Shown here piece after piece: positions 24,228 through 34,525 of a stretch of DNA of 64,000 nucleotides (position 1 is its first letter; the number at the start of each line of letters is the position of its first letter). The position numbers and the translations under genes were made by a program. This DNA comes from Promethearchaeota archaeon (GTDB lineage: Archaea; Asgardarchaeota; Lokiarchaeia; Sigyniarchaeales; SOKP01), in contig JAUVNS010000013.1 in assembly GCA_030599585.1 (NCBI GenBank), positions 1 to 64,000 of the forward strand, given 5' to 3'. Under the pieces are notes generated by a model that saw nothing but the letters and a program-made list of their open reading frames with translations, did not search any database and was not told where the DNA came from.

Positions 24228-25319
24228 ATGCAAATAACTGATGTTAAGACCTATATTTTACAATTGGATTTTAAAATTAAAATAGGAAGTATGCCAAGAC
24301 TTCAAGCTAGTGGGCTTTATACTAATCTTAAAACAGACGAAGGAATTGATGGATGGGCTTTGTCGCATTGGAACTTAAGTAATTTAGCTCAAAAACATTT
24401 CATTGATGATGCACTAAAGAAGATGGTTTTAAAGAAAGATCCATTTATGATTGAAGAAATCTTTCACGAACTATACCAAAATAGCAATAGAATTATGTTT
24501 GGAATCCCTCAAGCTACTTCTGCTATTCAAATTGCATGCTGGGATATAATCGGCAAAGCTACGAAACAACCCATATATAAACTTCTCGGAGGTAGAAAAA
24601 GAGAAGTAAAATGTTATGCGTCAATGCCTCGAGGTTATAAACCAAAAGCAGCTGTAGGCGCAGTTGGATCCGCATTAAAACCGGAACTGGGTGGTTTTAA
24701 AGCTGTTAAGCTCCGTATCGGCAATGGCGTAAAGAAGGACGAAGAATTGATTAAAGAAGTAAGGAATGCATTTCCAGATATCGCTATCATGGTGGATGCA
24801 AATTCAGCTTATGATTCTGTTAACGAAGCTTTAAAGGTTGCTGAAGTGTGTCATAAATACGGAGTTGAATGGCTAGAAGAACCCATACCTACTGATAATC
24901 TCGCGGGACTAGCAAAAATACGAGAAAAATCTCCTGTACAGATCGCAGGTGGAGAAAATGACATGGGGATTTTTCGGTTTGAAGACATTCTCTCGAAGGA
25001 ATGTTTTGATATTGTCCAACCTGATGTTACTCGTAGCGGAGGGTTTTTACAACTAAAGAAAATCGATGCGATGGCAGAGGTCAAAGGAGTGCAATGTATT
25101 CCCCATATATTTGGCTTTGGGCATATACTTGCTGCTAACCTTCATTTTGTAATGGCTTCTCGTTGCGAATGGTGTGAATTTCCGTTTATTCCAGACGAGT
25201 ATCAATTACTTGAGGAACCTATAAAATGCGTTAAAGGGAAAGTAAAAGCGCTAGATGAGCCTGGGTTGGGAGTAAAAATTAACAAGCAGATGTTTGAAGA
25301 AAATATTTTGAAAATATAG
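24228..25319 (+). CDS. Mandelate racemase / muconate lactonizing enzyme family protein
   Basis: This 363-residue enolase-superfamily enzyme has the capping domain first and the barrel after about residue 125. Metal ligands are visible: Asp in MVDANSAYD, Glu in WLEEPIP and Glu in AGGEND. The acid/base elements are KLRIG on barrel strand 2, QPDVTRSGG, and the His of IPHIFGFG, which together place it near the mandelate racemase branch with an Asp-His dyad. Many relatives are sugar-acid dehydratases, so a role in sugar-acid breakdown is likely but unproven. It is transcribed alone; T-runs follow the stop. Confidence 0.8.
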   Translation: MQITDVKTYILQLDFKIKIGSMPRLQASGLYTNLKTDEGIDGWALSHWNLSNLAQKHFIDDALKKMVLKKDPFMIEEIFHELYQNSNRIMFGIPQATSAIQIACWDIIGKATKQPIYKLLGGRKREVKCYASMPRGYKPKAAVGAVGSALKPELGGFKAVKLRIGNGVKKDEELIKEVRNAFPDIAIMVDANSAYDSVNEALKVAEVCHKYGVEWLEEPIPTDNLAGLAKIREKSPVQIAGGENDMGIFRFEDILSKECFDIVQPDVTRSGGFLQLKKIDAMAEVKGVQCIPHIFGFGHILAANLHFVMASRCEWCEFPFIPDEYQLLEEPIKCVKGKVKALDEPGLGVKINKQMFEENILKI

Positions 25320-25484
25320 TTTTTTTTCTCTATATTTAATTTTTTCTGTTTAAAATAAATTTTAATCTAATTTTACATTACATACATCGAGGTTTAAATT
25401 ATACAAGCATTAAATATTGGAAAATCTTTAAACAAAAAATTATTATTTATGTTGTTAATCTTTGATTTGGAGCCCTATTGATTC

Positions 25485-28400
25485 ATGAAACTTGTTAATA
25501 AACTCGAATTAATTTATATTCCAGCATCTTATTGGAATGAACCTTTAAGTGGGTTTGAATTAATTTCTAAAGGAAAACAACTTCCTAAAAATTCTAGTTT
25601 TTTTCTATTATGGAATCCAACAAATCCATCAGAAAAAGAGCTTACTGAGCGAATTAAGATCAGGTTCCCAACTATTCCCGCAAATAAGCTATTAACTTGT
25701 AAGATCAACTTTGCGATTCCGGTACATTCATTAAGAGCTGATAGTGATGTGACATCTACCACGAAATTTTTTGATGTATCGTCATTCACAGGAAAAATCA
25801 TGCCTATTGCACCTACTGTAAAATTACTATTTCAACTGGAAATAATTGGTAGTCAAGATCGAGGTGCGAAGCGTATTAGTAATTCTATTAAGACGTGGGC
25901 GTTTTTAACAAAATTAATATTTGAACTATTAAACAACGGAAAATTTATTCCTATTTTAGAACCAGCTACAAAGGAAAGATACACTGGCCAATGGCGCTTA
26001 TTACCAAAGTCTCAAATAGATAAAGATCGGTTTAAAACGATCTTAACTAATAGTTCTTGGCCTGCTTTTTGTCTTCCTATAAATTTCATTCGAGTAAATG
26101 GAGCAATTAAAACAGATGGTCTTTGGCACCCTTCCTATGTTTTTTCCATCTTTATGGATAATATAGGAGATTATTTGATACGTTCGACGCTTAATAAAAG
26201 TGATTTTCAAACGTTTAAAGAATTTTATAGTACAGAAATTAAAAAGGAAACAGATCCAGACTATAAATTGGGTTGGGATTACAAATTTCTTAAAGCTCTC
26301 ATCAGAAAGGATCCAAGTTTCAAAGTAGAAGAATTTTATGAAACTATTTTACCTACATTAATTACGAATTGGACTCAGTCTGCTCAAGGGCTTACGCTAA
26401 CGCAAGGTTTTACGTTCAATTTAGAATTGAAATACCCTCAAAACCCAGAAGATGATTGGCCATTATTGTTTTACCTTTCTTCACAAGATGGCACAAATTC
26501 TATCCCTTTAAATAAGGTCTGGGAAGTTAGTAATTCCAAAAAAGAAGAATTTCAAAAATTTTTTGAAACCGATGGACAATTTTTGGAAATAATTTTAAGA
26601 GCCTTGGGTGCGGCATCAAAGATATTCCCACCAATTAAAAGAGCTCTGTTAGAAAACATAAAAGGCGAGATTAAGCTTACTTCCGGAGAAGTAATGGATT
26701 TTTTAAGATATCCAAAAGATTTATTGATTCAAAGTGGATTCAATATTATTCTTCCTGCTGTATTCAATAGGGGAGGAAAACAACGGTTATCAGCAAAGCT
26801 AATTATTCGTTCAACAAAAGACGATAAAAAGGAAAAAAAAGGGATATACTCCGTTTTACCATCAATGTTTGATATTGATTCAATGTTAGAATCTAAATGG
26901 GAGGTCTCTCTTGAAGGAAAACTAATTTCTGATGAAAAATTTAACAGTTTGATTAACTCAAGCGACCCGCTAATCAATTTAAGTGGAAAATGGATATTAG
27001 TTGATCAGCAAGATATTGAAGATTTAAAGAGCATTAAAGATTCTGAAATCAAAAATTACATGGATGCTCTTAAACTTGGATTAACGGGAAAGACTCAACT
27101 ACATGAAAACGGTATTAAGTACGATGTAATTGTCGAAGGAGAATTAAGCGAGATTATTGAAAAATTACAATCCATAGAATCGTTTGAAGAAATTCCTTCT
27201 TCTTCATCGTTTACCGGAAAACTGCGCCATTATCAGCAGGAGGGGCTGACATGGATGGCAAATATGGCAAGATTCAACTTTGGATTATGTTTAGCTGACG
27301 ACATGGGGCTTGGAAAGACAATTGAAGTCATAGCTTTTTTAAGTTATCTTAAAGATCAATTTCCTAATAATCTGGGAAGTGTTTTAATTATATGTCCTAC
27401 TTCAATATTATTTAATTGGCAACGTGAGTTAATGAAATTTGCTCCGGATTTAGATGTTGTGCTTCACCATGGAGCTAAGCGAATTACAGAAGCGTCAGGT
27501 ATTCCTGAGTTTTTAAAACCGCATAGAATTTTTCTTACGTCTTATGGAACTATTAGAAATGATATTGACTTTTTAGAAACAATTGATTTTAGCGGAATCA
27601 TCGTTGACGAGAGTCAAAACATGAAAAATTACGCTTCAAAACAAACTAAAGCAATAAATAAGTTAAAAAGCCAATTTAGAATTTGTTTAAGCGGTACTCC
27701 AATAGAGAATCGTTTACTTGAGCTTTGGACGCTTTTCAATTTCTTAAATCCCGGTTTGTTAGGAAGTAGGGTGGAATTCCAAAAGAAGTATGTCTTACCA
27801 ATAGAACGATTTCAAAATCAAGAAATAATTAATAATTTAAAGCTAATTATTGCTCCCTTTATCATGCGCCGCGTCAAATCAGATAAATCTGTTATTAGTG
27901 ATTTACCTGAAAAAAATGAAATGAAAATCATTATCGAATTGACCGAGGAACAAGTTAAACTTTACCAAGAACTTGTAGAAAATACATTGAAAGAGATTGA
28001 AACTTTGTCAACAGATAAGAGAAAGAAGAAAGGGTTAATATTAACCTTATTAGTAAAATTGAAGCAGATTTGTAATCATCCTTCTCAATATCTTAAAATC
28101 GATATAGCATCGTTAGATCTGGATGCAAAATTGGAGGAAATTGTCTCCCAATCACAAAAATTAGAGAGATTATTAGACATGACTGATGAAGTCATTTCAA
28201 ACGGAGAGAAAATCTTGATTTTCACTCAGTTCACGCAAATGGGGAATATTTTACAAAAAATTCTTGAACACAAGTATAAATTCAAGATTCTTTATTTTCA
28301 TGGGGGCGTGCCAGAAAAGAAAAGAAAAGAAATTGTTGATGAATTTCAATCAGAAAATGTTGATAGCCCTCCAATATTAATTCTATCTCTAAAAGCGGGT

Positions 28401-28685
28401 GGAACGGGCTTAAACTTGACTCAAGGAACTACAGTTGTCCATTTCGATAGGTGGTGGAATCCCGCAGTTGAGGACCAAGCAACGGATAGGGCTTATCGAA
28501 TTGGTCAAAAATCTGTAGTAAATGTTTATAAATTCATTTCTAAAGGAACGATTGAAGAAAAAATCGACTTATTATTGGAAGAAAAACGATATCTAGCAGA
28601 TAAAATCGTTACATCCACAGGAGAATCGTGGATTTCAAATTTGGATGATGAAAAATTAAAAAAATTGTTATTATTAAGTAATTAA
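25485..28685 (+). CDS. SNF2-family ATP-dependent helicase/translocase
   Basis: The 1066-residue protein has about 580 residues of N-terminal SNF2-associated region, then the two RecA-like lobes. Motif I is DDMGLGKTIEV, motif II is VDESQNMKN, motif III is CLSGTPIENR. Lobe 2 carries LSLKAGGTGLNLTQ and the closing DQATDRAYRIGQ box. It should translocate on double-stranded DNA and remodel protein-DNA complexes. The SWIM zinc-finger gene follows at once on the same strand, a pairing common in archaea and bacteria that implies a two-part remodelling machine. The ATG at 25485 gives the full N-terminus. Confidence 0.9.
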   Translation: MKLVNKLELIYIPASYWNEPLSGFELISKGKQLPKNSSFFLLWNPTNPSEKELTERIKIRFPTIPANKLLTCKINFAIPVHSLRADSDVTSTTKFFDVSSFTGKIMPIAPTVKLLFQLEIIGSQDRGAKRISNSIKTWAFLTKLIFELLNNGKFIPILEPATKERYTGQWRLLPKSQIDKDRFKTILTNSSWPAFCLPINFIRVNGAIKTDGLWHPSYVFSIFMDNIGDYLIRSTLNKSDFQTFKEFYSTEIKKETDPDYKLGWDYKFLKALIRKDPSFKVEEFYETILPTLITNWTQSAQGLTLTQGFTFNLELKYPQNPEDDWPLLFYLSSQDGTNSIPLNKVWEVSNSKKEEFQKFFETDGQFLEIILRALGAASKIFPPIKRALLENIKGEIKLTSGEVMDFLRYPKDLLIQSGFNIILPAVFNRGGKQRLSAKLIIRSTKDDKKEKKGIYSVLPSMFDIDSMLESKWEVSLEGKLISDEKFNSLINSSDPLINLSGKWILVDQQDIEDLKSIKDSEIKNYMDALKLGLTGKTQLHENGIKYDVIVEGELSEIIEKLQSIESFEEIPSSSSFTGKLRHYQQEGLTWMANMARFNFGLCLADDMGLGKTIEVIAFLSYLKDQFPNNLGSVLIICPTSILFNWQRELMKFAPDLDVVLHHGAKRITEASGIPEFLKPHRIFLTSYGTIRNDIDFLETIDFSGIIVDESQNMKNYASKQTKAINKLKSQFRICLSGTPIENRLLELWTLFNFLNPGLLGSRVEFQKKYVLPIERFQNQEIINNLKLIIAPFIMRRVKSDKSVISDLPEKNEMKIIIELTEEQVKLYQELVENTLKEIETLSTDKRKKKGLILTLLVKLKQICNHPSQYLKIDIASLDLDAKLEEIVSQSQKLERLLDMTDEVISNGEKILIFTQFTQMGNILQKILEHKYKFKILYFHGGVPEKKRKEIVDEFQSENVDSPPILILSLKAGGTGLNLTQGTTVVHFDRWWNPAVEDQATDRAYRIGQKSVVNVYKFISKGTIEEKIDLLLEEKRYLADKIVTSTGESWISNLDDEKLKKLLLLSN

Positions 28686-28727
28686 AAACCCTAAGTGATA
28701 AAAATAGACAATCGTAAAAAAGAATTT

Positions 28728-29648
28728 ATGGAAAATCGTCGTAATAAACGTAAAGGACCAATTCAACCCCAAAGAAAGAGTGAATACGAGAAAGAACGTA
28801 CTCGTGAAGAAGTTGAACAAATTAAAAAAAATCTCATAAATTTTGCCAAAACTTCATGGGGGAAACAATGGATTCAATCTAATTTACAAATAGGACGGCC
28901 ATTTAGAATGCAAAGGGGAATTCAATATGTGAAAGACGAAAGACGAATCGAGAATCTTTCAATTAGTGCAGGCCAAATTTTTGCAACCGTACAAGGTACC
29001 GCTCCAACCCCATATAGGGTGAAGATAAATTTTGAACCCATTCTCGAAGAAGGATGGAAAATCATACTTAAAGAACTCACAAAAAAAACCATCAATCTCA
29101 TAGAATTATTAGAAGGCTTATTACCAGAAGACATCATTACTATTTTTGACGAGAATGGATATTCGCTATTTCCAAACGCTTCGGAAGGCTTAAACGCAAC
29201 CTGTTCCTGTCCCGACACAGCAATTCCATGCAAGCACATTGCTGCTGTAATTTTATACATCGCCCGTGTTTTGGATTATAATCCATTTTTATTGTTAGAA
29301 TTACAAGGAAAATCAAAAAGCGAAATTCTCAACGAATTAAGTTTAGGGCAAGGAGCAAAAAGTAAAAAAGAAGCTGAAAAAATGCCTACTACAAGTAATG
29401 TTGAGTTTAAATTTAATGTTCCAAAAATTTCTATCGTAGAATTATCAAGTGAACAAAAGAAATCAAACCAGGATACGCATGATTATAATATTGGATTTAC
29501 GTTTAGAAAACCGGGAAAACTTATAGAAACTTTAGAAAATCTAGGCGTTCCTCAAACTATAGAAAATAAGGCTTTTGAGATCGTATTAAGATCAATTTAT
29601 CGTAAAATTACCGCAAAAATACATGACACATCTTTAGAACTAAGATAA
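28728..29648 (+). CDS. SWIM zinc-finger protein, partner of the SNF2 helicase
   Basis: The protein has a SWIM finger CSCPDTAIPCKH (CxCx6CxH) followed by a helix AAVILYIARVL, a DNA- or protein-binding zinc site. The N-terminus is very basic (MENRRNKRKG), and the C-terminal 100 residues are alpha/beta of unknown fold. I use ATG 28728; an in-frame GTG at 28695 would add 11 residues and lies only 10 bp after the helicase stop. Adjacency and orientation suggest one transcript and a shared role in chromatin or DNA repair. The exact role is unknown. Confidence 0.8.
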   Translation: MENRRNKRKGPIQPQRKSEYEKERTREEVEQIKKNLINFAKTSWGKQWIQSNLQIGRPFRMQRGIQYVKDERRIENLSISAGQIFATVQGTAPTPYRVKINFEPILEEGWKIILKELTKKTINLIELLEGLLPEDIITIFDENGYSLFPNASEGLNATCSCPDTAIPCKHIAAVILYIARVLDYNPFLLLELQGKSKSEILNELSLGQGAKSKKEAEKMPTTSNVEFKFNVPKISIVELSSEQKKSNQDTHDYNIGFTFRKPGKLIETLENLGVPQTIENKAFEIVLRSIYRKITAKIHDTSLELR

Positions 29649-29703
29649 TGTAAAGAATCTGGTAATTAATAAGTTTTAAATTAATGTTCTAATTATAGCC
29701 TTT

Positions 29704-30504
29704 ATGTCTAGTTCAGAAGACTGGTATGAAGTATTAGAGCATAAAGATTATTTATATGTTATAAAAGAAAGGCTTGATGAGATTGATCCTCGCTTTTATA
29801 CTACTTTTGTAAATATATATTTATTACTCGGTGATGAAAAAGCTTTTTTGATTGATACGGGATGTGGTCTCTTTCCTTTAAAACCAATTGTTGATAAAAT
29901 AATCGGAACAAGACAGCTTTTAGTAGTTAATTCTCATTTTCACTTTGACCATAGAGGGGCAAATGATGAATTTCCGGAAATATATATACATGAAAGTGAG
30001 AAAAACGGGGTTTCTTTGCCGTTAGATATGTCTTATATAAAAGATTCCTCAAAGGAGTTAGTAAATGAATATAGCAAAAAGGATTTCATTTTTAAACCTT
30101 CACCAATCGCAAATTCATTAAAAGAAGGAGATGAGTTTGATTTAGGAGGTATAAAAGTTAAGGTTTTTCATACTCCCGGCCATTCTATGGGCTCAATATC
30201 TCTTTTAACTGATAGGGGTGATCTATTTACGGGAGATACTGCTCATTATGGAGCGATGTACTTACCAAAAAAGCGACACTTTTCAGTAATTTTAGATAGC
30301 ATTTCAAAATTACTGGGACTTTTTGATAAATCGAATGTACAAGAAATTTATCCTTCACATGAAGAATATCCTGTAGGAAAGGAATTATTAGAAAAACTTT
30401 ATGAAGGTATAACTAACATTGAAAATATTTGGGATACCAAAACTAAAGATAGGTTTTTGGGTGCTTGGATTTTAGAGGACGAGAATTTTAAATATATTGT
30501 GTAA
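29704..30504 (+). CDS. MBL-fold hydrolase
   Basis: A 266-residue metallo-beta-lactamase-fold protein with the signature [12 protein letters not shown] near residue 79, HTPGHSMGS near 157 and [12 protein letters not shown] near 180. It keeps all His/Asp ligands of a di-metal site. A final His lies in YPSHEEYP. The fold fits glyoxalase II-like or lactonase-like enzymes. It lies immediately upstream of the GH2 mannosidase gene, so a sugar-lactone or ester substrate is possible, but this is context only. It is only 27% or so similar in layout to the other MBL protein at 14456 by eye and does not look like a recent duplicate. Confidence 0.8.
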   Translation: MSSSEDWYEVLEHKDYLYVIKERLDEIDPRFYTTFVNIYLLLGDEKAFLIDTGCGLFPLKPIVDKIIGTRQLLVVNSHFHFDHRGANDEFPEIYIHESEKNGVSLPLDMSYIKDSSKELVNEYSKKDFIFKPSPIANSLKEGDEFDLGGIKVKVFHTPGHSMGSISLLTDRGDLFTGDTAHYGAMYLPKKRHFSVILDSISKLLGLFDKSNVQEIYPSHEEYPVGKELLEKLYEGITNIENIWDTKTKDRFLGAWILEDENFKYIV

Positions 30505-30514
30505 GTCGTTGATA

Positions 30515-33142
30515 ATGGAAAAAGTAGAGAAGATTATTTTATCGGAAAACTGGACATTACTACACAAAGAAAAAGGCTTAAATATTCCTACAGAGGTTCC
30601 TGGGTCTGTTTTTGAAACATTAATAGATAATGAAATAATAGAGGATCCCTTTTATGGTTTAAATGAGCATAAGATGAGTTGGGTATACAATTCAGAGTGG
30701 GATTATGAAACCGAATTTGATTTAGAACCAAGTTTTTTAGAGCACAAAGTAATACTACTCCGATTTTACGGACTGGATACCGTATCAGAAGTTGTGTTAA
30801 ATGGGGAAAGTCTTGGATTTACAGATAACATGTTCATTAGATACGATTTTAATGTAAAAACTAAAATTAAAAGTAAAAAAAATAAGTTAGTTGTTAAATT
30901 TAAGAGTCCAACTTTAAGAGCCCGGACAGAGAAAGAAAAAGAAGGAACAAATTTAAACACGGGTTATAATGCGATTCCTGGTGTACCTTATCTCCGTAAG
31001 GCTCAGTATTCATTTGGCTGGGATTGGGGGCCTAAGCTACCCGACATAGGGATATGGCAACCAGTTGAACTAATTGGTTACGATAATCTTAAAATTGATT
31101 CTATTTACATAAGTCAGACTCTACATTATAATAAAAATGTTAACGATTTAACTGAATTTGAAGAATTAACTGATATTGGAGTTATGTCAGCAGATTTATC
31201 AATCAAAATAAATTTAGAATCTATTTTACCAACAAGTGAGCTTAACCGTTACAGTTTAAAAGTGGATTTGAAAGCTCCTGATGGTAAGATATTTACTTCT
31301 GAGTTAGATATCAACAGTGTATCCCCTAAAGTTGAATTTACTCTTGAATATCCTTATCTATGGTGGACTCATGATCTAGGAGCTCCTAATCTATACGATC
31401 TCTCAATTACAATTAGTAAAAATGGTACAATAGATTCCTTCCAACAGAAAGTAGGCATAAAAGAGATTCGATTAATACAAAATACTGATGAATGGGGAGA
31501 ATCTTTTTTTTTTATGTTAAACGGAGTTCCAATATTTGCTAAAGGGGCTAATTGGATTCCAATCGATAGTTTTATTCCCAGAGGGAAAAAAAGAGGCTTA
31601 TACCACTCAAATTTGGGTGATGCTAAAGAAGCCAATATGAATATGATTCGCGTTTGGGGTGGTGGAATCTATGAAGATGATTTGTTTTACGATTTATGCG
31701 ATGAGTTAGGTATTTTGGTGTGGCAAGACTTCCCCTTTGCGTGTGCTGTTTATCCCTATAATGAAGAATTTATTGAGAGTTTTAAAATAGAAGCTACTCA
31801 AAACATTCAAAGATTGAGGAATCATCCAAGTTTGGCTTTATGGTGTGGTAATAATGAAATTGAATGGTTATGGAAATGGGAATTACATAATTCTGAGATT
31901 ACTCAAAATGATAAACTAAATGAATTCAAATTGGGATATTTAACAGTTTTTGAGAATATATTACCTGAATTAATAAATACCTACGACCCTAATCATTCCT
32001 ATTGGCCTAGCTCTCCTTCTAACGGCTTTGTGGGGAGTAGCCTTGGAACTAAAAATTCAAATTCACCAGATACTGGCGATTCACACTTTTGGGACGTTTG
32101 GCATAGAAATAAACCGTTTAGAGCCTATCGAAAATTTTATTCGCGTTTTATGTCAGAATTCGGTTATGAATCCTTCCCTTCCATCAAAACAATTGAAGAC
32201 GTCTGCCCTACTGATCAATTTGATTTCTTCTCGCCTATAATGGAAAGCCACCAAAAAAATTCTGCGGGGAATAAGAAAATATTAAATTATATGAAAAAAC
32301 GATTTGAAATTCCTCCTGAGTTTGAAAATCAAGTTATTTTATCTCAAATAACGCAAGCAGAAGCGATTGAATATGGAGTTGAACATTGGCGCCGAAATCG
32401 AAACCAAAATCACTGTATGGGTACTCTTTACTGGCAATTAAATGATTGTTGGCCAGTAGCTAGTTGGTCATCATTGGATTATTACGGTCGTTGGAAAGCG
32501 TTACATTATTATGCGAAAAGATTTTACCATCCTATTTTTCCGAGCGTTAAAGAAGATAAGAAATCTGTAGAGTTTTGGGTGTCAAATGATCTTCAAATAG
32601 CTAAGAATTTACAGTTTGAATGGAAAATACTTAAGTCAGACGGAAGAGTCGTAAAAAATGGCTTGTATGAATTAAATATTCGTCCTTGTTCGTCAAAAAA
32701 ACTAGGTATTATCGATGTTTCAAATTTAAATCGAATTAACGATAATTTAACGGATTTTATAATCTTTTATACCTTGAAGTTTACCAGCCTTGAAGGTGAA
32801 CGGGAATTTCATGGATTTAGGTTGTTTTCAGCTCCAAAGAAATTTCCGTTAGAAAATCCTAATATATCGTGGGAACTCAACGAATACTTCTGCGAAGAAT
32901 CCGATGAAAACAAATATGAACTCAAACTATCGACAACTCATATTGCGTTGTACGTCCACATAGATTCTAATAAATTCGATTTTATAGCGTCGGATAATTT
33001 CTTCTCCTTAGCACCAGGTGAGACGAGAGTTATTACTATAAAAGACTTAGGTTTAATATACTCCTCGGAACCTGCTTATCGAGATGTTAAGAAAGAAGAC
33101 TTTTCAGTGAAATCATTGTACGATTTGTTGGAGAATTCATAA
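30515..33142 (+). CDS. GH2 beta-mannosidase-like glycoside hydrolase
   Basis: An 875-residue retaining glycosidase of the GH2 beta-mannosidase branch. The sugar-binding jelly roll comes first ([12 protein letters not shown]), then immunoglobulin-like domains, then the TIM barrel with [10 protein letters not shown]. The acid/base is Glu448 in WCGNNE and the nucleophile is Glu548 in MSEFGYES. The length and the WDWGPKLP motif near residue 170 match beta-mannosidases. No signal peptide is present, so it acts on imported oligosaccharides. ATG 30515 is preferred; an in-frame TTG at 30497 would overlap the MBL gene. It is the second gene of an MBL-GH2-GH4 run on the plus strand. Confidence 0.85.
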   Translation: MEKVEKIILSENWTLLHKEKGLNIPTEVPGSVFETLIDNEIIEDPFYGLNEHKMSWVYNSEWDYETEFDLEPSFLEHKVILLRFYGLDTVSEVVLNGESLGFTDNMFIRYDFNVKTKIKSKKNKLVVKFKSPTLRARTEKEKEGTNLNTGYNAIPGVPYLRKAQYSFGWDWGPKLPDIGIWQPVELIGYDNLKIDSIYISQTLHYNKNVNDLTEFEELTDIGVMSADLSIKINLESILPTSELNRYSLKVDLKAPDGKIFTSELDINSVSPKVEFTLEYPYLWWTHDLGAPNLYDLSITISKNGTIDSFQQKVGIKEIRLIQNTDEWGESFFFMLNGVPIFAKGANWIPIDSFIPRGKKRGLYHSNLGDAKEANMNMIRVWGGGIYEDDLFYDLCDELGILVWQDFPFACAVYPYNEEFIESFKIEATQNIQRLRNHPSLALWCGNNEIEWLWKWELHNSEITQNDKLNEFKLGYLTVFENILPELINTYDPNHSYWPSSPSNGFVGSSLGTKNSNSPDTGDSHFWDVWHRNKPFRAYRKFYSRFMSEFGYESFPSIKTIEDVCPTDQFDFFSPIMESHQKNSAGNKKILNYMKKRFEIPPEFENQVILSQITQAEAIEYGVEHWRRNRNQNHCMGTLYWQLNDCWPVASWSSLDYYGRWKALHYYAKRFYHPIFPSVKEDKKSVEFWVSNDLQIAKNLQFEWKILKSDGRVVKNGLYELNIRPCSSKKLGIIDVSNLNRINDNLTDFIIFYTLKFTSLEGEREFHGFRLFSAPKKFPLENPNISWELNEYFCEESDENKYELKLSTTHIALYVHIDSNKFDFIASDNFFSLAPGETRVITIKDLGLIYSSEPAYRDVKKEDFSVKSLYDLLENS

Positions 33143-33203
33143 GCTTTTTACTTTCTAATTAAATATATTACTTAATTTAATTAGGCAATCAAGGATTGAG
33201 ATT

Positions 33204-34508
33204 TTGACAAAAAAGGAGAAAATAGTTATAATAGGGGCGGGCTCTTTACAATTTGGATTGGGTTCAGTTGGTAGTATAATGAATAGCGACGTTTTACAAG
33301 GTTCTACAATAAGTTTACACGATATTAATCAAACTAATTTAGATTTAGTAACCCAAGCTTGTCGAGCAGCTATTGAAAAAAAAAATTTCGACATAGAATT
33401 AGAAGCAACCACAGACAGGATAAAAGCGCTAAAAAATGCTACTTTTATAATTAATTCTATTGAAGTTGGGCCTAGATTTGAATGGTTTGATCTAGACTAC
33501 GAAACTCCTCGTAAATATGGTAATAAACAGGTAATGGGCGAAAATGGAGGACCTGGCGGTCTTTTTCACTCATTAAGAGTTATTCCCCCAATCCTTGAAA
33601 TATGTGATGATATTCAGAAAATCTGTCCAGATGCCTTCCTCATTAACTTTTCAAACCCTATGAGCAGAATTTGTTTAGCAATAAAAAGAAAGTATCCAAC
33701 TTTAAGATTTGTTGGACTCTGTCATGAGTTATTTGGGTTTCAAATGCACTATAGTAGAATACTTGAAACTCCTCTTAATAATCTCAAGATCATTGCTGGA
33801 GGATTAAACCATTTTGGAGTAGTATTATCTATAAAATATATTGACACCGGCAAAGATGCTTATCCAGATATTAGAAAAAAAGGTCCAGCTTATCTCAGCG
33901 AACTTAAAGGATTCGGGAATGATGTGGATTTAGTGAGATATATTCTTGAGAAGTTTGGATATATTGCTTACACCCCAGATTCTCATTATGGGGAATATAT
34001 AGGATGGGCATGGGAGAAGGCAAATTTAGAAGGTGTGAGATTATTTTATAACGGATATAAATTATATACAATTAAAGCAGGGGATCGATTGGTAAAGCGA
34101 ATAAAAAGAGGTAGTGGAGCAAATTTAGTAAAACCCGATAGCGAAAGAGCAATTCCTATTATTGAAGGGATTTTAACTGATTCGGGTCATGAAGAAATAT
34201 CTGTTAATTTGCCAAACGACGGAGTAATTACTAATTTACCTCAAGATTTGGTAGTAGAATGTCCGGCTATTGTTAATAAACATGGTATGGAGGCAATAAA
34301 ACTCGGAGAATATCCAAAAGGGTTAGCGGGGTTATTGAGAAATCAAGCCTCAGTTCAAGATTTAGTGGTAGAAGCCATTCTTAAAAAGTCAAAGGAAATC
34401 GCATTTCAAGCCTTACTTTTGGACCCAACCATAGAAAACACGTCAAAAGCCGAGGAGATGTTTGAAGAAATGATAAAGATAAATCAGGATTATATTGATT
34501 TACAATGA
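33204..34508 (+). CDS. GH4-family NAD-dependent glycosidase
   Basis: The 434-residue protein starts with a Rossmann fold (IVIIGAGSLQFGLG). It carries the GH4 motifs NFSNPMSRICLA and GLCHELFG, and GGLNHFG. These enzymes oxidise C3 of the sugar with NAD and need Mn2+ to cleave the glycosidic bond by elimination. The CHE-type motif is, as I recall, typical of the non-phosphorylated alpha-glucosidase/galactosidase side of the family rather than the CNVP 6-phospho side. The start is TTG 33204, backed by an AAGGA site 8 bp upstream. It follows GH2 by 61 bp and probably shares its transcript. Confidence 0.85.
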   Translation: MTKKEKIVIIGAGSLQFGLGSVGSIMNSDVLQGSTISLHDINQTNLDLVTQACRAAIEKKNFDIELEATTDRIKALKNATFIINSIEVGPRFEWFDLDYETPRKYGNKQVMGENGGPGGLFHSLRVIPPILEICDDIQKICPDAFLINFSNPMSRICLAIKRKYPTLRFVGLCHELFGFQMHYSRILETPLNNLKIIAGGLNHFGVVLSIKYIDTGKDAYPDIRKKGPAYLSELKGFGNDVDLVRYILEKFGYIAYTPDSHYGEYIGWAWEKANLEGVRLFYNGYKLYTIKAGDRLVKRIKRGSGANLVKPDSERAIPIIEGILTDSGHEEISVNLPNDGVITNLPQDLVVECPAIVNKHGMEAIKLGEYPKGLAGLLRNQASVQDLVVEAILKKSKEIAFQALLLDPTIENTSKAEEMFEEMIKINQDYIDLQ

Positions 34509-34525
34509 GTTATAAAAATATTATT

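Noticed and set aside
30515-34508. GH2 and GH4 as part of the sulfoquinovose operon
   Set aside because: They are separated from it by a gene on the other strand and have no motif that points to a sulfonated substrate.
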